NCBI GenBank assembly: GCA_014584295.1
Contig: JACTNC010000027.1
Location: 2,501 to 66,500, forward strand
Reading direction: 5' to 3'
From: Verrucomicrobiota bacterium
Lineage (GTDB): Bacteria > Verrucomicrobiota > Verrucomicrobiia > Opitutales > Opitutaceae
DNA length: 64,000 bases
The notes under the pieces are model-generated. The model saw only the letters and a list, made by a program, of their open reading frames with translations, did not search any database and had not been told where the DNA came from. Shown one piece after another: positions 25,464-34,220 of the stretch; within the stretch, counting starts at the first letter, position 1, and every line of letters begins with the position of its first letter. The translations under genes and the position numbers were made by a program.

Positions 25464-25704
25464 TGCACATTGGTAAGTGTCTGGACGGCCGTGGCAATTC
25501 AAATGGAATCCGAGCGGGTGTATGAGCATGCTGTTCTTCAAGTCGCCGTTGGACATTGCTCGCATGCCAACCCATTGGATACCAACATGCGAGCGGTAGG
25601 CAGGTTTTCCGCATCACCCTGCCGCTCGCGAGGGTCTGTCAAAGAACGGGAAATCGGTGTTTCAACCAGGGAGATTGAAAGCGCCTGCGGCCAACGTCAC
25701 GAAC
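25464..25704 (-). promoter_or_regulatory. Probable CRISPR leader
   Basis: 241 bp between the first (leader-proximal) repeat and the cas2 stop, with no supported gene. In a right-to-left array this is where the leader and promoter are expected. It contains GTTTCAACCAGGGAGAT at 25659-25675, which resembles the repeat ends with the hairpin removed. Confidence 0.6.
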
Positions 25705-25998
25705 TTATGCGACAAAACAGGGGGGATCGAGCCGAACATAGCTTTGTCCAAGCGACGTGATCACCCGCTCGCCGCGGCTCTCTGACGGGCCAAGCGAGAT
25801 GAAGAGCACTTGATCCTTCTCCCGGTCGATCAAGCCTCTCAAACGGCTCTCGAAGTCGATCTTCTCCGCAGCGGTGAGATCGCACTCAAAAACGGAAAGC
25901 TGGATATGAAGCCCGTAATCCTTGCAGGCCTTGAAAACCTTCCGGAGGCGCTTGGGATCGCAGATGTCGTAGGTGACAATGTAATTGGTGCGGGCCAT
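25705..25998 (-). CDS. cas2: CRISPR-associated endonuclease Cas2
   Basis: 97 residues. The N-terminus MARTNYIVTYDICDPKRLRKV is the Cas2 ferredoxin-fold start with the conserved Asp after the first strand (YDI), followed by CKDYGLHIQLSVFECDL. Cas2 forms the centre of the Cas1-Cas2 integrase that adds spacers. It is the last gene of the cas group, directly next to the leader, and lies 13 bp after the cas4-cas1 stop. Confidence 0.96.
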   Translation of the reverse strand: MARTNYIVTYDICDPKRLRKVFKACKDYGLHIQLSVFECDLTAAEKIDFESRLRGLIDREKDQVLFISLGPSESRGERVITSLGQSYVRLDPPCFVA

Positions 25999-26011
25999 GG
26001 CTTGATTCCCG

Positions 26012-28057
26012 TCAGCGTGTCGTGAATGGCAGATACCGTTCGATCTCCCCTGTCAGTGTACGGGCAAGCAGGCGGAACTGGAGTTCGATCGCCCGACGAT
26101 AGCTCACTTTGTAGTCAAAAAGTGGATGCGTGATGGTGTCACTCATGCGTTTCTCGTACGCTTGGAAAAAGCGACGCCGCCCGGTCGGTGTGAGATTCAC
26201 CGCATCTCCCGCCTGAACAAAATCCGAGGGTCCCACCATGCGCGTATTGATCGCACTGAGCACGGCGGAGTCGGCGATCAGCGGCCGGAATTCCTCCATG
26301 ATGTCCAATGCGAGTGCAGGCCGGCCGTGACGCGGACGATGGTACAGCCCAATATAGGGATCAAAGCCGACCGCCAACGCGGCAACGGTGCAGTCACGGG
26401 AGAGCAGGCTGTAGGCAAGAGAGAGAAGGGCGTTGACGGGATCGCGGGGCGGCCTGCGGTTGCGAGTCTTGAAATCAAACCGAAAGAGCGCCTGCTCGGC
26501 AGGTTTCGTGTCGCGTGTATTTTCCTCCAGACCGGGTATCTCATCGTCATCGCGGTCACCCTTGATCATGCCGTGAAAATTGCGGAAGTAGACCAACGCC
26601 GCCGCGCCTTCGATGCCAAGAAGCGTGGCGTGACTCGTGGCGGCCAGTGCTGCACTTTGGGCATACTTGAGAGCCCGCAGCACGAGCGGCGGAGGCTCCA
26701 CGTGATTGCGCATGAGCAACGTGCGCTGATTGCGGATTTTCCCATAGATGAAAAGCCTCGCCAGGACCAGGGATTGCTGCGGATCCGAGGCTCGGGCGAA
26801 CTGCTTGATTCGCGTGAAGACATTCGTGAGACCGTGTCCGCGGGTGAGTCCATAGAACCAGCCGCCCATGGAGAAATAGGAAACGGGCACTTCGGCATCG
26901 CAGAGCGTCTGGATGAGCGCCGTTGAAATCTGCGCCGATCCAAAGACGGTGACATGATGAAGATCCTTGATGCGAAACTCCGCGAGCGATTCGCCCTTTT
27001 CCTTCACGACCACCGTTTCCCCCTTCTTGGTGATCGAGACTCCTGGCGTATTGACGTACAGGACCTTCGTATCGATATCGGGCGTGATCAGCCTGCGGAC
27101 CTCACCGTCGATTGCGGGCCGTGGCATCCTGGGCTCCTGCAATGCCTCCCAGATCTTTTCGTCGCCGTCGGCAGCAAATGAATCCGCCAGTTGAGCGGTG
27201 CGGTGCTCGTCGAGCACCAACTCACCCTCGGCCAGACCGGGAAGCAGGAGCTGAGGCTCCGCCAGGGGCAGTTCGCTGTCGGGTTCCATCTGATGAAGGA
27301 ACCGCGTTTCGTCGGGCATGCAGACAGGTGCCAGCGAACAACGCGGGCACTTGGGGGAATGGTCGAGCGGAGGCGGAATGGGACCCGACGCGCACGTGCG
27401 AGCCAGGACCACGGTGCGGCGAATCCAGTCCTCGTCAGCGGCGGTCATCTCGAAGCGGACGCGCTGACGGGTTTGCCGGTAGTAGACGACGCCTTCGTTG
27501 CAAGTATAGCCGTTTTCACGGAGCAGCAGGATCTGGAGCCCAAGCTGCATGCGATCAGTGTCCCACAAGTTGATCCCGGATTCGCCCTCACGGGGAGCGC
27601 CGGTCTTGTACTCGACGGGACACACGGAATGGACCCCGACGGGAGCATCGGTCTGGGAGGCATCGACTCTGACCTCGATCAGGTCGAGCTTGGCGACGAC
27701 ACCCAGCGATTCCGAACCAAGCATTACCGAGCGCGCATGAATCACCTCGGGCGCCGAATCCGCCGGAGTGGTATCAGCGGCCTCAACCGAGTTGGAATCA
27801 CCCTCTGGAGGTGAAGAGCCCTTCTCATTGCCTGCTGCCTCCGCGTTTTCGGTATCGCGGCCCTGCTTTCCTGCCTTGGGCAATGCACCTTTGCCTCCAT
27901 CGACGCGCCGATGGTCGGCGGCGCCCTTCAGGGTGTCTGCATTGTGGAGAAAAATACCCTCGACGTGCTCGTAGAAATAAAGCCTTGGGCAATAGACAAA
28001 CTCATTGAGCATCCGTGCGGGGAGAAGGTCCTGGGTGGCGTCGGCCGGTGCGCTCAT
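26012..28057 (-). CDS. cas4-cas1: Cas4-Cas1 fusion protein
   Basis: 681 residues from ATG 28055-28057 (MSAPADATQDLLPARMLNEF); the frame is open 30 codons further upstream but those do not fit. The N-terminal Cas4 part has the first cluster Cys at C23 (FVYCPRLYFY), a low-complexity insertion of ~60 residues, and the remaining three Cys in CPRCSLAPVC. Cas1 follows from about residue 320 (VLYVNTPGVSITKKGETVVV, LCDAEVPVSYFSMGGWFYG). The Cas4-Cas1 fusion is typical of type I-G (I-U): Cas4 trims and orients prespacers by PAM, and Cas1 integrates them. A divergent toxin-antitoxin pair starts 135 bp upstream. Confidence 0.95.
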   Translation of the reverse strand: MSAPADATQDLLPARMLNEFVYCPRLYFYEHVEGIFLHNADTLKGAADHRRVDGGKGALPKAGKQGRDTENAEAAGNEKGSSPPEGDSNSVEAADTTPADSAPEVIHARSVMLGSESLGVVAKLDLIEVRVDASQTDAPVGVHSVCPVEYKTGAPREGESGINLWDTDRMQLGLQILLLRENGYTCNEGVVYYRQTRQRVRFEMTAADEDWIRRTVVLARTCASGPIPPPLDHSPKCPRCSLAPVCMPDETRFLHQMEPDSELPLAEPQLLLPGLAEGELVLDEHRTAQLADSFAADGDEKIWEALQEPRMPRPAIDGEVRRLITPDIDTKVLYVNTPGVSITKKGETVVVKEKGESLAEFRIKDLHHVTVFGSAQISTALIQTLCDAEVPVSYFSMGGWFYGLTRGHGLTNVFTRIKQFARASDPQQSLVLARLFIYGKIRNQRTLLMRNHVEPPPLVLRALKYAQSAALAATSHATLLGIEGAAALVYFRNFHGMIKGDRDDDEIPGLEENTRDTKPAEQALFRFDFKTRNRRPPRDPVNALLSLAYSLLSRDCTVAALAVGFDPYIGLYHRPRHGRPALALDIMEEFRPLIADSAVLSAINTRMVGPSDFVQAGDAVNLTPTGRRRFFQAYEKRMSDTITHPLFDYKVSYRRAIELQFRLLARTLTGEIERYLPFTTR

Positions 28058-28160
28058 GAACGTCTCAGGCCACGATTGAAAACGGCGTGCGGGGCCCCCA
28101 GTGTGCGAAAGCCACTGTGGAGAGCCGAGCCGGATAGAAAACCACAACCTTCAACGGCCT

Positions 28161-28166
28161 TATAAT
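28161..28166 (+). promoter_or_regulatory. Candidate -10 box for the toxin-antitoxin pair
   Basis: A perfect TATAAT lies 27 bp upstream of the antitoxin ATG, in the 135-bp region between divergent cas4-cas1 and the antitoxin. The -35 region (around CTTCAAC) is weak. Confidence 0.4.
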
Positions 28167-28192
28167 CGGCATCTGCATACTTGTAGTTTAGG

Positions 28193-28447
28193 ATGAAGCG
28201 GGCCATGCTTCGTCCTGTGGGTACGCTTGTTGAAATTGAAGAGGCCATTGCAAAACTTTCAGCGGCAGAGTTTCGACTTTTGATTGCGCGCTTGAAGCAG
28301 CGTGATGCCGAAGCTTGGGACCGGCAAATCGAGGCCGATGCAGAAAACGGACGGATGGACGCTTTTTTTGCTCGTTTGGTCAGCGAAGATGGGACCGAAC
28401 CGAAAGTGCCACTTGATGAAGTCCTCGACGACCCGAAGTTTTCGTAA
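28193..28447 (+). CDS. Antitoxin of a RelE/ParE-type module
   Basis: 84 residues. The segment EIEEAIAKLSAAEFRLLIARLKQRDAEAWDRQIEADAENGRMDAFF is typical of the short helical antitoxins paired with RelE/ParE toxins (the addiction-module, 'DUF2281-like' style); the C-terminal half is acidic and probably wraps the toxin. Starts at ATG 28193; ATG 28205 is possible. The toxin gene begins inside its end (28416). It is on the plus strand, opposite to all neighbouring cas genes. Confidence 0.75.
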   Translation: MKRAMLRPVGTLVEIEEAIAKLSAAEFRLLIARLKQRDAEAWDRQIEADAENGRMDAFFARLVSEDGTEPKVPLDEVLDDPKFS

Positions 28448-28670
28448 GGCGTTGGACGGATTACCCAAGAATGTCCAAGAACTCGCGCTCAAGAACTTTC
28501 GCATGTGGATGCGCGACCCGCGCCACCCTTCGCTCCAATTCAAGAAAGTAGGCAAGTTTTGGTCGGTGCGGGTCGGGGATGACTACCGTGCCCTCGCGAT
28601 CATGACGGACAATGGCGTCGAATGGTTCTGGATTGGCTCGCACGGAGAATATGACCGGCTGACAAGCTGA
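28416..28670 (+). CDS. RelE/ParE-type toxin
   Basis: 84 residues starting at ATG 28416 (MKSSTTRSFRKALDGLPKNV), overlapping the antitoxin by 32 bp. The core reads ALKNFRMWMRDPRHPSLQFKKVGKFWSVRVGDDYRALAIM...WFWIGSHGEYDRL. This is the RelE-fold pattern of basic helix, R-x-G-x-x-R-A-L strand and a closing I-G-x-H-x-x-Y strand. Such toxins cleave ribosome-bound mRNA or poison gyrase; which applies is not visible. It lies between the cas8-like gene and cas4-cas1. Confidence 0.8.
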   Translation: MKSSTTRSFRKALDGLPKNVQELALKNFRMWMRDPRHPSLQFKKVGKFWSVRVGDDYRALAIMTDNGVEWFWIGSHGEYDRLTS

Positions 28671-28864
28671 CTTGAGGAGATCCCACCTCAACCCTGGCGC
28701 GGGTTGAATCCGAAGGGTGAGAGGCCCTCGGAGAGCCGACCTGCACCAGGACTCAAAGCCAGAATCTGTGCGATAAACTCAGCCGATCACGGATTCGATA
28801 GTGGTTCGAGGCGTTGGTTCGGAGCCTCATGGCCAAGGAGCAACGAACCAGCGAAAGTTTGATT

Positions 28865-29995
28865 TCACAAAACTGCGAACGCAGGCGAAAAATTAACGTA
28901 GTCACCGTTGGCAATCTTTCGAGAACGATAGACGGCCTGAACGCCAATATTTCGCAACGATATGGACGGCTTGCGTGCAATTAACTCCTCGCGACCAAGC
29001 AAAGATTGGACGGTTTCTAATGCGAGATGATTTGCCCAGATTGGCCAAGTGAACATCACTGATCCTGAATCCTCCATCCAGCCCGTTGTGACGCTTTTGC
29101 GGCGAACAATGGCACAGGGAAATGCACGCAGTGCTCGGTAGGCCAAAAGGTTGGCCATCCATTCGCTCGTGCTCTTATTGTTGGCAGCGGTTGGGTCGCG
29201 ATCCAGCAAAGCATAGCGACGATCTTCAGTCGGGTCAAAACGGAAGGAATATTTTTCATCCGAGCGATTCCAAGATCGGAACAGCGTGGCATCCAATCGT
29301 TCACGCGTAACCTTCGCCATCAAATGGAGCGCCGCCTCTAAGAATGCTAACTGCCCAGATGAATCAACGAAATCAAAGTGGGTTCGCGGGCATGGCTTGC
29401 TGTTGCAACTTTCTGTGGCCAATGCGGCGAGCATTGAAATGGCTGACAAGCCAGTTTCTCGGTCTTGCAGAAAAGAAACCGCAGTTGACCGAAACTCTTC
29501 AGCTGAAAGGTCAACCTTCTTGCCAATCGCCAACTCCGGCGATGGTACAGAAACATTGCGTCGCCCTCTGACAATCTTGCGCCGCTTTTCGAACCTAAGC
29601 CTGATTGGCTCTACAATGCGCTCACGCTCGGCTTTAAGTTGATTTCCTCGCAACTTGAGAGCCTTCAAAGTCTCTCTGGCTTCTCGCAGCCTCTTCTTTG
29701 CAGCATCCAAACGTTCTTGGGATAACTCACGTTTGCGCTGCGCCAACGGATCAACGGGTTGGCCAGGCAAGCGTGTGGAGAGGCGTTGCAAGATATCCTG
29801 ACGCTTCTTCTCTTCATCTCCGATCAATCCTGGAGACAATAGATACGGAACCCATCGTGCGCGAGCATGCCAGCCGAGTTTGACGGAAGGATCAGTTTCA
29901 GACAAAACGGTGAGAGTGCCGATAGCAGCTAAGAAGCCGAGCGGGTTTGCACCGTCGAGGCCGGGAAGTTCGAGGGTGTGTGACAGTTCATTCAT
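28865..29995 (-). CDS. cas8: Type I-G Cas8-like subunit
   Basis: 376 residues. The N-terminus LELPGLDGANPLGFLAAIGTL is the start shared by type I-G (I-U) Cas8-type proteins, such as the Geobacter GSU0052 group and Csx17. The middle has a long charged coiled-coil region (~95-150: RKRELSQERLDAAKKRLREA...). It would be the large or PAM-reading subunit of the Cascade-like complex. It starts with an ATGA overlap on cas3 and is the last gene of the effector operon. The sequence appears less GC-rich than its neighbours. Family assignment is from the N-terminus and the gene context. Confidence 0.75.
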   Translation of the reverse strand: MNELSHTLELPGLDGANPLGFLAAIGTLTVLSETDPSVKLGWHARARWVPYLLSPGLIGDEEKKRQDILQRLSTRLPGQPVDPLAQRKRELSQERLDAAKKRLREARETLKALKLRGNQLKAERERIVEPIRLRFEKRRKIVRGRRNVSVPSPELAIGKKVDLSAEEFRSTAVSFLQDRETGLSAISMLAALATESCNSKPCPRTHFDFVDSSGQLAFLEAALHLMAKVTRERLDATLFRSWNRSDEKYSFRFDPTEDRRYALLDRDPTAANNKSTSEWMANLLAYRALRAFPCAIVRRKSVTTGWMEDSGSVMFTWPIWANHLALETVQSLLGREELIARKPSISLRNIGVQAVYRSRKIANGDYVNFSPAFAVL

Positions 29996-32900
29996 GACTT
30001 GGATGCTGCCTCCTTGTCCGGATGTTCGCTGGCATGCCAGTCGGCAAGGCGGAGCAGGGCTTCACGGTAGCAGATGCCCCACCAGCCGAAGCGGCGGGTC
30101 ATCTGCCAGAAACGGTCTGAGATGCCCGAGTCGAGGCGGTGTGCGGGATGTCCTGACCGCTCCTCACTTGAAAGCGCGATAGATGTCTCCGCTAGCGTGC
30201 TAATGATCGGCGGAGGAGCGGGATCATCGCAGACTGGTGCGAAGGGTCTGGCATGCCCGTGATGGCTTGCAATGAGGTGGAGAAGGAGAGAACGATCCCT
30301 CTCCGAAAATGCGCCAGGGATAAACTTTTCCGCCAACTGAACGGAAAGCATTTCGTGTCGAAAGTGCCCTGGCAATCCCGCTGCGAGAGCGATTGCTTTA
30401 GCGTGCTCCTTGGAGCGAGGCTTGTCCCGAGACTTCGCGAGTGGTGGGCTTCCGTCACTCGGCGCGCCATTGCGTAGAACCTCCTGAAAACGTTCGTCCA
30501 ACTTGCCTGCATCGTGCCACTGACCAGCTATCCGTAAGAGGCTTGCAAACCCGGCATCCAAGCAAGCGTTGCCGAGAGCGAAGGCCTCGCGGGCGACTTG
30601 GGCACAATGGACAGCGAGGCTTGCAGCTTCGGGGAAATTGCTGTTGAAGTCGGAGTCGTCCTCGAAGTCGTCCTCGAAGTAGTTGGTAGTGTTGTCACGC
30701 CTAACAGACTTCTTTGCGTAAATGATGATTCCACCGCCCGGGTGATAGGCGATATCGCTGAAGCGAAAAGCCTTGGTACTCTCGAACAGTTCCATCAACC
30801 AAGTAGGCAGAGCTTGAGTGTTGCCGTCGGGAATCCAGTTGCGAACTGCCTCCAAGGCATCACGCAATTCAACAGCTGTCGGTTCGGATGTTTCAATCAA
30901 ACCCATGAGTTGGCGCAGCGGAGTGCAACCATTCTCACCGAGCCACGGGGCGAGGCACTTTCGATGCAGGCGGAGTGAGGTGGGTTTGCCGGACCGGATA
31001 AGTGCAAGTTCCCAGAGATCGACATGATGATTGCCGAGCCCAACTCTGCTGAGAACCTGGCCAAGCTGCCGGATCGCGGACAATTCCTCCATGTTTCGTG
31101 GGGAAGGCAGGAGTATGGTGGCGTCTGGATAGATGGCTGCCGGATCGTCGCAGACTCTGGAATCGTCGTGCCCGCGGACGATGAGGAATTTTGTGCGCGA
31201 TCGTTGCGCCCGAGGTTTATCGCTTTCCGCTAATTCACCCTCCACATCTCCAGAAAGGTCGTCGCCGTCCGAAAGCCAAGAGCGCAAACGGTAAAGCGGA
31301 ACTGAGAACATTTCATTGCCCACAGGTCGGCAGAGGCTTGCGATTTCCGGCCATTGTTCTGGATGTTGCGGGTCAAGGTCGCAGCGCACGGCGACACGAA
31401 CCTCCGCGGTCGTGCGACCCTTGCCGTGGAGGAAGATACCGATATCGGGATTGGGATGCGGTAGTGGCGCCGTCTGGCATAGTAGATCGAGATACGCGGG
31501 TAGGAGAATCGGCGCATCGGAGGCCGGAGCGAGCATCGGCTGCATATCCTCCGGTGATGGAAGCATCTCGCGCAAAGTCTCGAAACCAAAGTCGACGATG
31601 CGCGTTTTCACCACCTTTTTGCCTTCTTTTCGACTAATGACATCTGCCTTGCTCAAGAGAAACTTCCACGTTGCCTGCATCGATGTGCCGTAAATGGGGT
31701 CAGGCTTCTTGAACGCGTTCTCCGCTGCGATGATGATCGCCTCTGATCTTTCTGGGGTACCCAGCCGCGCGAGCCGTCCAAAGCGCTGGCGCAGCGCATC
31801 GAGGCTGGCGCACTCGGTCACGAGTGCGTCGAAACTGAAGTCCGCGCCGACTTCGAGGCATTGGGTGCTCACCAGGATAAGTGGCCGGTCCAATTTCGCT
31901 TTGGACGAAGAATGCAGGATTGGATGCAACTCTTCGACGACTGCGTCCCGTTCCAGCGGGCGGATGCGGCCTGTGAGCAGTTTCACATCAATGGCCAATG
32001 ACCCACCATCTGGAGCATTCTCACGTGCCTTTTCGGATAGGAGTGCCGCGATCTCCGTCGCGCGGGCGACTCGGTTGACGATGATGCCGATGCGCATCGT
32101 TCCTCTACGGGCAAATATCTCCGCAGCGCAGGCGATTTCCGACGTCAGATCATCTTCATTCGTTACGGTCTTCAACTCGGTGCGCTTGGAGGCCGTGAGC
32201 CGTGTTTGTAGCAAAGGATGATTTAGTGCCTCGGCGCGGTCTTTATTCTCCGGGAAAACGCTGAATGCTTCTCCATCTTCCTCGCCACCTGGGGGAGTTG
32301 CTGAGAGCACGGTAACGTGAAACGGCGCTGCATTCTGCTCTTCCGACCACTTGTTCGAACGGAACATCTTCACTGCGCGCAGCGTTTGCAGGAACGGCAC
32401 CGCGCAGTGTGCCTCGTCGAGGAGTATGAGACTGTCGTTCGCCGCAAGTCCCGCGAAAATCGGCGCAGCCAAGGCGCGATACCCATAGCCCCGAAAGAGC
32501 AGACGCGAGCCGAGCTGGTCAACGGTGCTGGTGATGATGGCTGCCTGCGAAGGGATGCGTGCCCAGCCATCGTCTCGCAACACGCCGCCACGCAACCGAC
32601 CGACGGCGAGAGGCCGCTTCCTGGAATTGAGACCTCGCAGATTCAGCAACCGTTCTGTCACGGAACGCAGGACTGGAAGGACGGGGTTTTCCAGCGCCTT
32701 GGCCAGCTTTTCTGCTCGTTCAAACGCCTCGTCCACCACGATACGTCGGTCTACGACAAACCAGATTCGGCGCGCTGCGGTGCGCTCGGCGCGGGATTGG
32801 TCTGCCTCCACAGCGAGCGCATAGACGGCAATGTCAATGCAGGCGGTCTTTCCACTGGCAGTAGGCAAGTCCACGGCGTCGGGAAAGCCATCGCGCCACT

Positions 32901-33000
32901 TGTGGCTGCATACCTGTTCGGCGAGCATCGTCTGCCAAGGAAACGGGTCGTGACCGTGCACCGCATGGAAGAATTCTGGGAATGTCGGGAGTGCGCTCAT
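29992..33000 (-). CDS. cas3: Type I-G helicase-nuclease Cas3 (C-terminal HD domain)
   Basis: 1002 residues. The SF2 helicase comes first: Walker A DLPTASGKTACID (about 45), DEAH box LILLDEAHC (about 200), motif III VLSATPPGG, and the later motifs STQCLEVGADFSFDALVTE and QRFGRLARLG. The HD nuclease domain is C-terminal: HCAQVAREAF, GQWHDAGKLDERFQ, SKEHAKA and LIASHHGHARPF. This reversed order is characteristic of type I-G. It degrades target DNA recruited by the crRNA complex. Both ends overlap neighbours by ATGA. Confidence 0.95.
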   Translation of the reverse strand: MSALPTFPEFFHAVHGHDPFPWQTMLAEQVCSHKWRDGFPDAVDLPTASGKTACIDIAVYALAVEADQSRAERTAARRIWFVVDRRIVVDEAFERAEKLAKALENPVLPVLRSVTERLLNLRGLNSRKRPLAVGRLRGGVLRDDGWARIPSQAAIITSTVDQLGSRLLFRGYGYRALAAPIFAGLAANDSLILLDEAHCAVPFLQTLRAVKMFRSNKWSEEQNAAPFHVTVLSATPPGGEEDGEAFSVFPENKDRAEALNHPLLQTRLTASKRTELKTVTNEDDLTSEIACAAEIFARRGTMRIGIIVNRVARATEIAALLSEKARENAPDGGSLAIDVKLLTGRIRPLERDAVVEELHPILHSSSKAKLDRPLILVSTQCLEVGADFSFDALVTECASLDALRQRFGRLARLGTPERSEAIIIAAENAFKKPDPIYGTSMQATWKFLLSKADVISRKEGKKVVKTRIVDFGFETLREMLPSPEDMQPMLAPASDAPILLPAYLDLLCQTAPLPHPNPDIGIFLHGKGRTTAEVRVAVRCDLDPQHPEQWPEIASLCRPVGNEMFSVPLYRLRSWLSDGDDLSGDVEGELAESDKPRAQRSRTKFLIVRGHDDSRVCDDPAAIYPDATILLPSPRNMEELSAIRQLGQVLSRVGLGNHHVDLWELALIRSGKPTSLRLHRKCLAPWLGENGCTPLRQLMGLIETSEPTAVELRDALEAVRNWIPDGNTQALPTWLMELFESTKAFRFSDIAYHPGGGIIIYAKKSVRRDNTTNYFEDDFEDDSDFNSNFPEAASLAVHCAQVAREAFALGNACLDAGFASLLRIAGQWHDAGKLDERFQEVLRNGAPSDGSPPLAKSRDKPRSKEHAKAIALAAGLPGHFRHEMLSVQLAEKFIPGAFSERDRSLLLHLIASHHGHARPFAPVCDDPAPPPIISTLAETSIALSSEERSGHPAHRLDSGISDRFWQMTRRFGWWGICYREALLRLADWHASEHPDKEAASKS

Positions 33001-34220
33001 GATTTCCTTCGAGATTTCACCTTGGGGTGGGATCTGCTCGGCTTCTGCCGGATGGCTTGTTCATGCTCCAACAACGCTTGAAGCTGCTCTGGCTTGGGCA
33101 GTGCCATGAGGTAGCGCGACACGAGAAGATCATGCGGCAGCCCGTCGGTGGCATATTTTACCTTGGTCTTGTCCCTGTCCGCACACAGTAGAAGCCCAAC
33201 GGGCGGATTGTCGCCCTCCGACATCATGTTCGCTTTCCAATAGTTGAGGTAGAAATTCATCTGGCCAGCATCGCCGTGTCGAAAGGCGCGCACTTTCAGC
33301 TCAATTAGCAGGTTGCAGCGGAGAGCGCGGTGATAGAAGACGAGGTCGATATAGTCATGCTCGTTGCCTACAGTAATGCGTTTTTGGCGGGCTTCGAAGC
33401 AGAACCCTGTGCCGAGTTCCAGGAGGAAGGACTGAAGATGGTCGAGCAGGGCTTTCTCAAGAGTGCTCTCTTCGAAGTCCGAGTGTGCGGCCAGTCCCGT
33501 GAATTCCAAGACGTAGGGATCACGAATCAAATCGCCCATGGTAAGCGGCGCTTCTGATGCCTGACTGCGTCCACGCGCTATGACGGCGCGCTTGTCGGTA
33601 GAGAGACCGGTTCGTTCATAAAGCAACGAGCCGATTTGCCGCTGGAGCTGACGAACGGACCAATTCCCGCAAAGGCATTCATTTTCGTAAAAGGCACGTT
33701 TCCACGGAGCGTCGAGTCGCACGAGCTCAGCAATATGGGTCCATGACAGCTGCAACAACCGTTCTGGAGATAGCGGCGGCGGTGCTGGAACGGCGGCAGA
33801 TTTCCGCGTCAGTGATGCGGAAATGTCTGAGGCAGTTGATTTCGCGCGAATAGAAGATTTCCGCATCAGTGATGCGGAAATCTCCGGTGATGTTGATTGA
33901 TGTCCCAATATCTTCTTGGCTTTGGTCGTTGGGGAAATGTGCCCGCCGAGTTGGGGATAGATCAGATACAGCAGCCGCATCCGCTCCAGCATATCAGGGC
34001 TGGTTCCCGGTACGCCCCTGCTTTTCAAATCCGCAGAGAGTCGGCTCAGCAATCCGGTTCCGTAGGCCGCTCGGTCTTCACCATGCTGTTCAAATTCAAC
34101 GACACAGCCGCCAATGATCCAGTTGCGTAAGACGAGGTGGCGATTCACTGCGCCAATGGCGCGGGCTCTCGCCTGCTCGTGAGCATCGGTGATTGTAGTG
34201 ATGAGTGCTTGGTAGTTCAT
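32997..34220 (-). CDS. PDDEXK nuclease of the YhcG/DUF1016 type inside the cas operon
   Basis: 407 residues from ATG 34218-34220 (MNYQALITTI). The N-terminal DUF1016 module (GAVNRHLVLRNWIIGGCVVEFEQHG...AAYGTGLL) and the middle SWTHIAELVRLDAPWKRAFYEN are family hallmarks. The C-terminal nuclease core is HDYIDLVFYHRALRCNLLIELKV, i.e. the D-(x)n-ELK active site, with QMNFYLNYW after it. It begins with an ATGA overlap on csb2 and ends with an ATGA overlap on cas3, so it is translated with the interference genes. It is not a known type I-G component. Two palindromic 27-bp repeats sit in its linker. Confidence 0.85.
   Translation of the reverse strand: MNYQALITTITDAHEQARARAIGAVNRHLVLRNWIIGGCVVEFEQHGEDRAAYGTGLLSRLSADLKSRGVPGTSPDMLERMRLLYLIYPQLGGHISPTTKAKKILGHQSTSPEISASLMRKSSIRAKSTASDISASLTRKSAAVPAPPPLSPERLLQLSWTHIAELVRLDAPWKRAFYENECLCGNWSVRQLQRQIGSLLYERTGLSTDKRAVIARGRSQASEAPLTMGDLIRDPYVLEFTGLAAHSDFEESTLEKALLDHLQSFLLELGTGFCFEARQKRITVGNEHDYIDLVFYHRALRCNLLIELKVRAFRHGDAGQMNFYLNYWKANMMSEGDNPPVGLLLCADRDKTKVKYATDGLPHDLLVSRYLMALPKPEQLQALLEHEQAIRQKPSRSHPKVKSRRKS
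33799..33882. repeat. Pair of intragenic palindromes in the DUF1016 gene
   Basis: Two copies, 33799-33825 and 33856-33882, 57 bp (19 codons) apart. The second is a perfect inverted repeat, GATTTCCGCATCA, one central base, TGATGCGGAAATC. The first differs at two bases. Similarity extends ~15 bp beyond each copy. Both are in frame and encode the peptide pattern ISASL(M/T)RKS twice in a linker. Confidence 0.85.

Noticed and set aside
22996-25760. Long open frames across the CRISPR array with repeated peptides such as TGPRSFERGD and LRARKSAAPLK
   Set aside because: They are translations of the 36-bp repeat in different frames, not genes.
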